A DNA stretch of 64,000 nt from NCBI GenBank assembly GCA_964434955.1, contig CAYSXI010000008.1, positions 1 to 64,000 of the forward strand, written 5' to 3'. Each line of letters starts with the position of its first letter. Position 1 is the first letter of the stretch. The stretch comes from JANQLU01 sp964434955. GTDB lineage: Bacteria; Planctomycetota; Planctomycetia; Pirellulales; Pirellulaceae. The notes beneath the pieces were generated by a model. The model was not told the DNA's origin, searched no databases, and worked only from the letters and a program-made list of their open reading frames with translations. Below, piece by piece: positions 18,101 to 25,485 of this stretch. The position numbers and the translations under genes were made by a program.

Positions 18101-18226
18101 GATAAAGACGAGCTGGCGCGGCTTGCCTATCTCCAGGGGTTCGCCAACCCGGAGGAACTTCGCCAACAAGTCGAATCTTGCCGGCAACAGAATCGCAGGC
18201 TTTTTGACAAGTTCTTTTCGCAATAG
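15170..18226 (+). CDS. glnE: Bifunctional glutamine synthetase adenylyltransferase/adenylyl-removing enzyme
   Basis: GlnE switches glutamine synthetase off by adenylylation and on by removing AMP, answering the PII/glutamine signal. The 1018-residue protein is slightly longer than E. coli GlnE (about 946). Both nucleotidyltransferase halves are present: the adenylyl-removing half has GKLGGAELNYSSDIDLIF near residue 222-239 and the adenylyltransferase half has GKLGGRQPNYHSDLDVVF near 745-762, each with the catalytic DxD. The second has His in place of the first serine of the usual YSSD. Each half is followed by its helical GlnE-type domain. Neither glnA nor glnB is in the window. Confidence 0.96.
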   Translation: MSRLIESIGQPELASWRLRDRERSMANLASLSQLIPHDELAAAFATRLSKIMPTVSDPDMVLNNLDRFLAESRSPFSTFSLFERDPTALSVLIRIFSSSQYLSDLLIRDREAFDALRLTEGHPVPREALIDAILQETAEIEDFGQMVLSSRRFKQREILRIAFGDLVAGQDIREITEQISYLADAICHAAANFVEKSLTKKFGAPRLRDGNSCAYTIFALGKLGGAELNYSSDIDLIFVYEQEGQTDSGKRTNRQFFDRMAQEFTRLLTEPSALGAAYRVDWRLRPEGKQGPMTSHSDAFLRYYEHKGRNWERQAMVKARPVAGDEAFGNRVLQKLEPWIYTSRLSGGDIESMKALKRKIERKTLIDGDEVHNVKTGFGGIRDIEFTIQFLQLLNGNTSKRVRTNNTLEAIARLETAGCLTMQEYQILDKNYCWLRAVEHRLQIMFDLQTHTLPEEPSELAKVAMRMGYTGDKRSSALDKFRADWAQIKDLNRGILQHLLSDAFGSEADKHVPPEVDLVFDPEPEREWADEVLSKYRFRDTGNALKNLNALASETTRFLSSRRCRHFLAAIAPDLLAEIGRTPNPDQTLVHLRSVSDSIGGKGTLWELFSIHPPSMKLYVKLCSTCDYLTEILSRDPGMVDSLTDSLTMGDLPSFDFLKQSIAWLSQNAEDIVPILHAFKNDQHLRVGVRDIVGQDSIRETHRALSDIAEVILHSAADHCLQKAIAKYGPPTIQGGDCELVILALGKLGGRQPNYHSDLDVVFLYQGDGQTRGSNPTSNQHFFSELGAKIINVISSAGPLGKIYDIDCRLRPTGKSGALAISFQEFARYFDSGDARSWERLAMCKARPVYGSSIARKQAAHLATNAIQSRPWNKQTLEDLREMRIRMQENCSSRNLKRAEGGTVDVEFIIQMLQLKHGRICPEVLQSGALLAAERLMQHGYLSTIDFETLSSSYSFLRHIESRIRLMNTAARHEFPDDKDELARLAYLQGFANPEELRQQVESCRQQNRRLFDKFFSQ

Positions 18227-18560
18227 AAGACAAGGAAGTTCGCGCTTTCCCTCGGGGCCGGCTGAAGTGAGCATTGCCGTTGCGGAGCAGATAATGATTT
18301 GACGATTTTGCCCGAACGCCTCGATGGGCCCTCGTTCATGTCCGACCGATCAAAACGGGACAAAACGCTATATTTCAGGGCGAAAACCGATGTTTTTTGG
18401 ATCCTGGGAGTCTCTTTGGTCGTCGAAGTGTAACGATCCGACGTTAAGTATTTTGTCGGTGTGTGATGCGGGAACAGTAGAAGGTTCCGCCGGTCAAAAT
18501 CGATCTTTTGGTCGGTTGTCGACGTAGGATTATTATGGTGCTTGAACGGGGAATACTTCG
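18227..18560. other. 334-bp non-coding gap before the kinase-sigma pair
   Basis: Between glnE and the ZAS-kinase gene. I see no convincing ORF, tRNA or terminator. The last 30 nt hold a GGGGAA box 7 nt before the kinase ATG, so the right end is the kinase leader; its promoter presumably lies here but no clear sigma-70 element stands out. Confidence 0.5.
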
Positions 18561-20525
18561 ATGATTCAAAAGTGTCCTGATGCTGGCATGTTGGCCGCTT
18601 TCTCTGTCGGTGATCTCAACGACGACGAGTTCCTGTTTCTTGTTGAGCACTTGAGCAGTTGTTCCCGGTGCGAGCAAGCTTTGACCCAATTGGATTCGCA
18701 TCATGACCCGCTGGTCGAACGGATACAAATCGCGGGTGCGGCCGGGACCAAGGATCTTTCGACCGCGGTGAGTCGTTGCGAACAGGAAGTACTTGATGCT
18801 TTGGAGAACCCGGTTCGTTGCGATGTCTCGTTCGACGCCGGCAAGCATTATTCACGAATTCTGAAGTCAGGGAGTTGTCGTCTAGGGCGATTCGAGCTTC
18901 TGGAGGAAGTCGGAGTTGGTTCATTTGGCCATGTGTTCCGGGCACTCGACACGGAGCTCAATCGAACGGTCGCGGTGAAAATTCAGCGAGCCGGGGCTGT
19001 TGCGACCGACGATGAGGCCAAGCGATTTTTGCGAGAGGCCCGCAGCACGGCGTCGCTCAAGCATCCTTGGATTGTTTCACTTTTTGATACCGGTCAAACG
19101 GAAGACGGGGTTTGCTTTCTGGTCACCGAGTTTGTCGAAGGGCAAACGCTGGAATCGAAACTTCGTAAAGAATCTTTCTCTTTTCATGAGTCGGCTGAGC
19201 TTTTGGCGCAGATTTGTGACGCGATGCACTACGCTCACGAGCAAGGCGTGATTCATCGGGATATCAAACCCTCAAACATTCTCATCGACAAAGAGGGCCT
19301 GCCTCATGTGGCTGACTTTGGGTTGGCCAAGCGAGACACGGCCGAGACGGCGATGACTTCCGAGGGCCAGGTGATGGGGACGCCGGCCTACATGTCGCCG
19401 GAAGTCGCGCGCGGTGATTCGAATCAGGCGGATGCGCGCTCCGACATTTACGGCGTTGGCGTCATGCTTTACGAGATGCTTACGGGTGAACAACCATTTC
19501 AAGGAACCAAGCGAATTGTCCTGCTGCAGGTATTGGAGAACGAACCGCGTCACCCTCGACAACTCAACGAAAAGATTCCTCGCGATCTGGAAACCATTTG
19601 TTTGAAAGCCATGTCCAAGGCTTCCAGTCGCCGATATGCGACGGCAGGTGACTTTGCTTCCGACCTCCGCAACTTTGCCGCAGGCGAGCCAATTGCAGCC
19701 AGGCCCGTGAGTCGCGTTGAAAAGTTTTTTCGTTGGTGCAAAAAGTATCCTTTCGCAGCGGCGTTGTTCATTGGCATTACGCTAAGTTCGGCCGCCGGAT
19801 TCGCCTATTTGAAATATTTGAACACCTGGTTTGTCGAAGAGATGGCTTTGGATCATGCGAGGCTTTATTCCGACATGATGGACGAGTTCAGTCAGACCTA
19901 CAGTGACGTTCGAACCGACTACATGACGCATTCGGATCCAGCCAACAACCCACCGCCGCTTCCAGCGACCATGCAAATTGAAGTCGCGGAACGTATCAGT
20001 TGCGACAACAAGATGGAAGTACGAATATTCAGCGAACATTCGTTCCGAGAAGAACTTCGGCCACGTGACAAGTTTGAGATCAATACGCTCGCCCGATTCA
20101 AAGAGATGATTGCCGACCCCGAATCGAGAAAAACAAGGCCCTCACCGGACCCGGTTTGGACGGTGAAGCCGGACAAGGAGAAGACCGAACATTTTCCCTT
20201 CGGCGAGATCGATCGAAGCAACCAGCTGGAGTACTTTGAGTTCATCGAAATTGATGACCGCCCCTATTTGAAATACGCCCGAGCCCAAGTCATGGAAAGC
20301 AGTTGTGTGGAATGTCACAACGAACATTCCAATACACCGAAAGCCGATTGGAAAGAAGGCGATCTCGCCGGTGTCTTTTCATTGACACGGCCTCTGGATC
20401 GCGACATTCGACGAGCCCGTTCGGGTTTTCAGGGCGCGTCGCTATTGATGTTGACCATCGCATTGTTTTTGACGCTTTGTGGCATCGCCTTGGCTTACCA
20501 GGTAAAACGCAAATCAATCGCATGA
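18561..20525 (+). CDS. Transmembrane Ser/Thr kinase with zinc anti-sigma-like N terminus and heme-binding sensor domain
   Basis: 654 residues. The N terminus (1-45) has Cys5 and the HxxxCxxC pattern at His30, Cys34, Cys37, the ZAS signature of zinc-binding anti-sigma factors. Residues 110-375 are a full Ser/Thr kinase: GVGSFGHV at 117-124, Lys140, HRDIKPSN at 232-239, DFG at 252-254, GTPAYMSPE at 273-281. A transmembrane helix near 397-418 leads to an outside domain (about 420-620) containing CVECH at 582-586, a single c-type heme attachment motif, in a fold resembling DUF3365/Tll0287-like sensors. A second helix (624-647) and a short KRK tail return to the cytoplasm. It overlaps the sigma factor gene by 4 nt (ATGA). 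GGGGAA lies 7 nt before the start. Predicted role: heme-based redox or gas sensing passed to the kinase and the sigma factor (inference). Confidence 0.9.
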   Translation: MIQKCPDAGMLAAFSVGDLNDDEFLFLVEHLSSCSRCEQALTQLDSHHDPLVERIQIAGAAGTKDLSTAVSRCEQEVLDALENPVRCDVSFDAGKHYSRILKSGSCRLGRFELLEEVGVGSFGHVFRALDTELNRTVAVKIQRAGAVATDDEAKRFLREARSTASLKHPWIVSLFDTGQTEDGVCFLVTEFVEGQTLESKLRKESFSFHESAELLAQICDAMHYAHEQGVIHRDIKPSNILIDKEGLPHVADFGLAKRDTAETAMTSEGQVMGTPAYMSPEVARGDSNQADARSDIYGVGVMLYEMLTGEQPFQGTKRIVLLQVLENEPRHPRQLNEKIPRDLETICLKAMSKASSRRYATAGDFASDLRNFAAGEPIAARPVSRVEKFFRWCKKYPFAAALFIGITLSSAAGFAYLKYLNTWFVEEMALDHARLYSDMMDEFSQTYSDVRTDYMTHSDPANNPPPLPATMQIEVAERISCDNKMEVRIFSEHSFREELRPRDKFEINTLARFKEMIADPESRKTRPSPDPVWTVKPDKEKTEHFPFGEIDRSNQLEYFEFIEIDDRPYLKYARAQVMESSCVECHNEHSNTPKADWKEGDLAGVFSLTRPLDRDIRRARSGFQGASLLMLTIALFLTLCGIALAYQVKRKSIA

Positions 20526-21154
20526 AACGGGAACTAGCAGAATCCGTCCGCATGAGCGAAATCGACTCCGTCCGCGGTTCGACTTCACGGAGCCTGCTTG
20601 CGCGGCTGAAAAAAAACCAGCCACCCGCCTGGCGCGACCTGGTCCATCTTTATTCGCCCCTGATATTCTTTTGGGCACGAAAATCGGGTTTGCCTGAATC
20701 CGAATGTGCCGACGTCATTCAAGAAGTCTTCCGCAGTGTTTTTACAAACATCGCCAAGTTTCGCAAAGAAAAAAAGTGCGACACGTTTCGCGGTTGGCTA
20801 AGGACGATCACTCGAAACAAGGTGCTCGATCATTTTCGACGAAAGGAAGGCTCTCCGGATGCGGTTGGCGGAACGGAAGCAACTTCGAGAATGGCTCAGA
20901 ACGTTGGGCTGGATGACGAGTTGGAAGGGGACGAACAAGCCCTGGCGGCAGAACACGCTCTCTTCATGCGAGCCATCGAAATGATTCGAGATGAGTTCAA
21001 GCCGCAAACCTGGAACGCCTTTTGGAAAGTCGTCGTGGAAGGGAAAACAGCAGTCGAAGTGGCCGACGAACTTGGCATTCAGTCGGGAACGGTTCGCGTC
21101 GCCAAATCACGCGTCCTCAAAAAGCTGCGTCAACAACTGGGCGAACAGAACTAA
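20522..21154 (+). CDS. ECF-type RNA polymerase sigma factor
   Basis: 210 residues. Region sigma-2 is at about 37-108, with DVIQEVF (64-70) and FRGWLRTITRNKVLDHFRR (89-107); region sigma-4 is at about 155-205, ending in a helix-turn-helix (AVEVADELGIQSGTVRVAKS). There is no sigma-1.1 or sigma-3, so it is a group-4 (extracytoplasmic function) factor. The frame is open back to 20303 inside the kinase gene, but ATG 20522 gives the classic ATGA overlap with the kinase stop, which implies translational coupling. ATG 20552 is an alternative. The adjacent kinase with a ZAS motif is the obvious candidate regulator. Confidence 0.9.
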   Translation: MKRELAESVRMSEIDSVRGSTSRSLLARLKKNQPPAWRDLVHLYSPLIFFWARKSGLPESECADVIQEVFRSVFTNIAKFRKEKKCDTFRGWLRTITRNKVLDHFRRKEGSPDAVGGTEATSRMAQNVGLDDELEGDEQALAAEHALFMRAIEMIRDEFKPQTWNAFWKVVVEGKTAVEVADELGIQSGTVRVAKSRVLKKLRQQLGEQN

Positions 21155-21199
21155 GATTGACGGCGCTGCGACAAACGGGCTTGGGATAAACGACTGTGT

Positions 21200-21270
21200 C
21201 CGCCTGTGCTCAGCCGGAGGCGCCCCGCCCGGGAGATCCCGGCAACCTGCGCAGCCGGTGTTTCAGGGAA
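21200..21270 (+). promoter_or_regulatory. Structured GC-rich leader with a SAM-riboswitch-like CCCGGCAACC string
   Basis: In the leader of the HemN-like operon. 21216-21247 reads GGAGG, then a CCGGG/CCCGG hairpin, then CCCGGCAACC (21238-21247), the most conserved string of SAM-I/SAM-IV riboswitches, followed by a short ACCTGC/GCCGGT stem and a CCTG/CAGG closing pair (21203-21206 with 21264-21267). Other SAM-I landmarks are not convincingly present. A TTGTG-TCA-CACAA inverted repeat lies just beyond at 21282-21294. Confidence 0.3.
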
Positions 21271-21429
21271 ATCAAGACGTGTTGTGTCACACAATCATAC
21301 AACCAGGGTTTTCTTAGGTCGCAGGGGATCTCGCCGAAGGGCCGACACCGAGCTCTCAAAAGAATGTAACGCTGAATCGTTATATCGGTACCGACCGTGG
21401 CCATAATGCGAGAACTTCCAGGTGAACCT

Positions 21430-22938
21430 ATGCGTATCGATCCTTCTCATTCGGGTACTTTGGCATCCGCAATTCCCAAATCGGGCCGGGGCCAATTGTT
21501 GGATTCTCGGTATCCCGAGTTAGCAAGCAATACCATCGACTACTGGATGCTTCCTGACGATACGGCGATGACGCGAGAGCGCATCGAGAATGCCATGGAG
21601 CAGTCACCGGTTCTCGAGGACGCATCGCTTCAGATCTATGTCCACGTTCCCTTCTGCGCCCAACGATGCCGGTTTTGCGCTTTTTCGGGCGGCAACGATT
21701 TGAACTTCAAACAGGCGGAGCGTTACTCCCGCTTGGTGATGAACCAGGTTGATGACTTGATCAACCGGATCCCGATCAAAGGCCATCCCATTCGCTCAAT
21801 CAATATCGGCGGAGGAAGTCCCGATCTGGTAGGCACCCATATCGGATATATGCTCAAGCGATTGAGGGGCTTGCCCGGTTGCCACGACGATACCGAAATC
21901 TCGGTCGAATTTACTTTGAGCACCGCGTCGCGGGAGTTCATCGACTTGTTAGCCGATTACGAAGTAACCAAGGCTTCCTTTGGAATTCAATCGTTGAATC
22001 CCGAAGTACGAAAACACATGCGGCAGCCCAAAACCCTGAAACATCTTGAGCAGATTCTCACTTGGATTGACGGACGCATTCCTGTGGTCAACGCGGATCT
22101 GATCACGGGCCTTCCCGGGCAAACGCTTCAGGTGGTTCAATCGGACCTCCGACAATTGATGGAAGATCCTCGGGTCAACGCCATCAGTTCTTACTTGTTG
22201 ACGCCGGGTGCAGCTCCATCCATGTTGGCCGCGATCAACCAGGAAGTCATTCCGCCTTCGCCTGCGTTCTCGGACCAGGCCATGATGCGGCTCCAGACTT
22301 ATGGAACTTTTCTGCGAAACGGTTGGACGCGACGTGGAACGAACACCTATGTCGATCCAAGCTCCATGTCAGAAAGACATTTGAACATGATCGCTGGAAA
22401 CGAGTGCATTGGCACGAGCCACTATCAGGCATTCTTGATCGGCGCGGGACCTCAGGCGATTTCCTGTTTTCCCGGAGCCCGGGTTGAGAATCACGTGAAC
22501 ATAAAAACCTGGGCAGAGGCGATCGACGATGGCGGTAACCCCTACCACCTTCCCAAGTGCAGTGACAACCATCAAAAAGACACTGCTCTATGGGTGTTCC
22601 CGCTTCGTTGGGAAGGCCTGCCGCAAAAACACGTCGATTGGATGCGCGCCAACGGAGCATTAAGTGATCGACAGGAACGACTTCTCAAGGAGTTTGAACA
22701 GGAAGGATTGATCGTTCGCAATGAACGCGGCTACGAGCTTTCGATTCTCGGAGAGGTGTTCATGGGATGCCTGGTCCGCGACCTCAAAGGCGAATTGGGG
22801 CGTGCGGCGGTGGATCAATATATCGAAGAAGGAAAAGCGTTGGGCCGCGCGATATCAGCAGGGGTCGTGCCCGACGAAAACATGGCCAACAATCGGCAAT
22901 TGGCAGAAACGTTGATCCAGGGAAAGGGATTTGATTGA
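21430..22938 (+). CDS. HemN-like (coproporphyrinogen-oxidase-like) radical SAM protein
   Basis: About 502 residues. Radical SAM enzyme of the HemN/HemW/HutW superfamily: CxxxCxxC in FCAQRCRFCAF (cysteines near 76, 80 and 83) for the [4Fe-4S] cluster, IGGGSPDLV, and the FGIQSL and GLPGQT motifs typical of HemN-like proteins. Whether it oxidises a porphyrinogen, opens heme (like ChuW/HutW) or methylates another substrate cannot be told. ATG 21430 is preferred because AGGTGA precedes it; the frame also opens at GTG 21397. It shares one base with the MFS gene (TGATG), so the two are translationally coupled. An unusual C-terminal region of about 130 residues follows the HemN-like core. Confidence 0.88.
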   Translation: MRIDPSHSGTLASAIPKSGRGQLLDSRYPELASNTIDYWMLPDDTAMTRERIENAMEQSPVLEDASLQIYVHVPFCAQRCRFCAFSGGNDLNFKQAERYSRLVMNQVDDLINRIPIKGHPIRSINIGGGSPDLVGTHIGYMLKRLRGLPGCHDDTEISVEFTLSTASREFIDLLADYEVTKASFGIQSLNPEVRKHMRQPKTLKHLEQILTWIDGRIPVVNADLITGLPGQTLQVVQSDLRQLMEDPRVNAISSYLLTPGAAPSMLAAINQEVIPPSPAFSDQAMMRLQTYGTFLRNGWTRRGTNTYVDPSSMSERHLNMIAGNECIGTSHYQAFLIGAGPQAISCFPGARVENHVNIKTWAEAIDDGGNPYHLPKCSDNHQKDTALWVFPLRWEGLPQKHVDWMRANGALSDRQERLLKEFEQEGLIVRNERGYELSILGEVFMGCLVRDLKGELGRAAVDQYIEEGKALGRAISAGVVPDENMANNRQLAETLIQGKGFD

Positions 22939-24206
22939 TGTTGGCGGAAGTTTCGAGGGAGTTTTCCAAGCTTCCCAAGCCGCTGTATTTCTTGTATGCC
23001 GGAACGATCGTTACCCGGATGGGTGCTTTCGTATTTCCCTACCTGACCATTTACCTGTCGGAAGTCCGGGATTTCGGATTGGACGTCGTCGGGTTGGTTC
23101 TTTCCGTCGGCAGTATTGGCCTGTTGCTGGGCAACTTGCTCGGCGGCTGGTTGACCGATCGATGGAGCCGAAAATGGACCCTGATTTTCGCGCTTCTGTT
23201 AAACGCCCTCGGGTTCGGCGCACTGGCATTTCATTACCCGGCGGGGTGGATGTACGCTTCATTTCTGTTTGTCGGTTACTTGGGCTCGGGTATGTACAAC
23301 CCGGCAGCAAATACGGTCATTTCTGATCTGACCGAAGAAAACAAACGGCAGTTTGCTTATACCGTCAATTACGTCTGCGTGAACGTGGGAATGGCGCTCG
23401 GGCCTCTGCTTGGAGGTTTCCTGGCGACGGTTTCCTACCTTTGGATATTCGTTGGCGACGTGATCACTTCGCTGGTTTGCGCGAGCTTGATTTGCATTGG
23501 CGTCGCCGAAACAAAACACCAACTCGTCAAAGCAGAAGTTTCGGCTAACGAGAAAAAGAAACCTCAACCGCGATTGGTTTGGCTGCGGCACCCGCTCGTG
23601 TTTCTCTTTTGTTTGATTTACTTCTTTCTGATCTGTCCACTGATGGGATTGGAATTTGCCGTCCCATTGCTAGTCAAAAAAGCGTTTTCCAGTTCGGAAG
23701 TTTTTATCGGCGTTATCTACACGATCAACGCGGTTTGCATTCTGTCATTGAGCTTCTTCGTGGAAAAGTTCATCCGCGGGAAAAGCGAGATTCGTTGGAT
23801 GATTGTCGCCGGTTGTTTCTGGGCGGCCGGGTTGATGATCTTGTTGTTTGGCTACTCGATCCTAGCATTGATGATTTGCACGGCGGTTTGGACCATTGGA
23901 GAAATCATCGCTTCCATTATCGTCCCGACCTATATTTCCAATCGGGTTTCGGCCGATGTCAAAGGTCGTTTTTTGGCACTCAATGATGTGGTCCGAAGTT
24001 TTTCGGGTGTCATCTGCCCAATCGGTCTCGGTTTCCTGTGGAAGTATTCGGGACCGGAACGGTGCGTGCAGGTGTTGACGCTTTTGCCTTTGGTCGCAAT
24101 CGCCTGGTACCTCGGGATCTGGGTTTTTGGTGGCCCGGAAAACGCGCGACCCCAGGCCGACACGTCTTTGACAAGAAAAGAAAGCGAGTTGGCCCTGGAT
24201 GATTGA
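22938..24206 (+). CDS. Major facilitator superfamily transporter (DHA1-like)
   Basis: 422 residues with about 12 hydrophobic segments. Loop 2-3 has the MFS motif-A-like GGWLTDRWSRK, and the helix-5 region GMALGPLLGGF resembles the drug:proton antiporter motif C, suggesting an exporter like MdtH. It starts at ATG 22938 inside the TGATG junction with the radical SAM gene and overlaps the DUF418 gene by 8 nt. This tight packing suggests that it moves a compound made or modified by the radical SAM protein, but substrate identity is unknown. Confidence 0.9.
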   Translation: MLAEVSREFSKLPKPLYFLYAGTIVTRMGAFVFPYLTIYLSEVRDFGLDVVGLVLSVGSIGLLLGNLLGGWLTDRWSRKWTLIFALLLNALGFGALAFHYPAGWMYASFLFVGYLGSGMYNPAANTVISDLTEENKRQFAYTVNYVCVNVGMALGPLLGGFLATVSYLWIFVGDVITSLVCASLICIGVAETKHQLVKAEVSANEKKKPQPRLVWLRHPLVFLFCLIYFFLICPLMGLEFAVPLLVKKAFSSSEVFIGVIYTINAVCILSLSFFVEKFIRGKSEIRWMIVAGCFWAAGLMILLFGYSILALMICTAVWTIGEIIASIIVPTYISNRVSADVKGRFLALNDVVRSFSGVICPIGLGFLWKYSGPERCVQVLTLLPLVAIAWYLGIWVFGGPENARPQADTSLTRKESELALDD

Positions 24207-25467
24207 CGCGGGCAAAACAAATGCGACTCCGAGCGACGCCCGCCAACGAATGGCGGGGCTGGACGCGCTGCGCGGCTTGGCCCTTTTTGGGATTCTGTTC
24301 GTCAACCTCACCTGGTTCACCGGTTTTGCCGTGACGATGGCCATGAACCCCGATCACTTCAAGGATCTGGGGACCTTTGAAATGGACACGAGTGTCAACT
24401 GGCTGGTGGCGTTCCTGGTTGACTCGAAGTTCTGGTCGATTTTCGCTTTGTTGTTTGGGATTGGACTTGGACTCCAAACGGTTCGTTATCAATCCGAGGG
24501 GAAAGGTAACGGCATCTTGTACTTTCGTCTTGCCGTGCTGTTCGTTCTCGGAATGTTTCACGGCATTTTCGTTTGGTTCGGAGATATTATTAGTCTCTAT
24601 GCACTAACCGGATTCTTGCTTCTGTTGTTTGCAAGGCTGCCTGCCAAGATCATCTTGGTCTGCGGTATCGGATTCCTTCTTTTGCCCATTCTGCAAAGCG
24701 GGATTTGGCTTGTTTACTTTGAACAGGTCAAGGCTTCAGGCGGGGAAGGCCCTGACTTGAGTCACGGCCCATTTGAACTCTTGCATTATTTTCCGGAAGG
24801 TAACCTGGCTCAAACCTTTGAAGCCAACTGGGCTTACTTTGTGAAGCGTTGGGTTCGCGGCGTTTGGGAAGGTCGATTTTTCAAGCTACTCGGGATGTTT
24901 TTGTTGGGCCTGTATTTGGTGAAGGCAAATTGGATCACCGCGAAGCCAAACAACGAGAAGTCGGTGGCCTTGGGATGGTGGTTTGTGCTTGTGATTGGAT
25001 TCATGATTGGATTGCCCTGCAACTACTATGCTGCCAACCACGAAATCTCGGTACTGCCCCTCGATCAAAACGAGTACTGGGTCACGATGGCCAAGTGCCT
25101 TGGCGTACCTGCATTGGCGATGGCCTATGTGGCCGGCTTCTTTTTGGTCCATGATGCGACCAGCAGATTGGCCATTTGGCGACCCGCCGCGTTGGTTGGC
25201 AGAATGTCATTGACCAATTACGTGATTCAGTCGCTGGTTGGCGTCTTTGTTTTTTATGGATGTGGATTGGGCTATTGGGGTTCATTTGGAATCACCTGGT
25301 CGTTCGCGGTCATCGTTGGGTTTGTCGTCGGACAAACAGCATTGAGTGCCCTGTGGCTGCGCTTCTTTGCTTTCGGGCCACTTGAGTGGGTCGCACGCTG
25401 CGCCACCTATCGAAGAATTTTGCCGCTTCGTCGCCGCGATGCGGATTCGGAAGAAAAGCAACAATGA
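24199..25467 (+). CDS. DUF418 / YeiB-type integral membrane protein
   Basis: 422 residues, mostly transmembrane (about 9-10 helices). The N terminus MAGLDALRGLALFGILFVN matches the DUF418/YeiB opening, which is shared with acyltransferase-3 and heparan-alpha-glucosaminide-like families; the C terminus GRMSLTNYVIQS and FGPLEWVAR is the DUF418 signature. No catalytic role has been established for the family. It overlaps the MFS gene by 8 nt and precedes the secreted propeller protein by 18 nt, so it is the third gene of the operon. Confidence 0.88.
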   Translation: MIDAGKTNATPSDARQRMAGLDALRGLALFGILFVNLTWFTGFAVTMAMNPDHFKDLGTFEMDTSVNWLVAFLVDSKFWSIFALLFGIGLGLQTVRYQSEGKGNGILYFRLAVLFVLGMFHGIFVWFGDIISLYALTGFLLLLFARLPAKIILVCGIGFLLLPILQSGIWLVYFEQVKASGGEGPDLSHGPFELLHYFPEGNLAQTFEANWAYFVKRWVRGVWEGRFFKLLGMFLLGLYLVKANWITAKPNNEKSVALGWWFVLVIGFMIGLPCNYYAANHEISVLPLDQNEYWVTMAKCLGVPALAMAYVAGFFLVHDATSRLAIWRPAALVGRMSLTNYVIQSLVGVFVFYGCGLGYWGSFGITWSFAVIVGFVVGQTALSALWLRFFAFGPLEWVARCATYRRILPLRRRDADSEEKQQ

Positions 25468-25485
25468 TCAATGGGAGATGATGAG

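Noticed and set aside
20303..20521. Longer start for the ECF sigma factor inside the kinase gene
   Set aside because: Would overlap the kinase by 220 nt; the ATGA start at 20522 is more economical and gives a normal sigma length.
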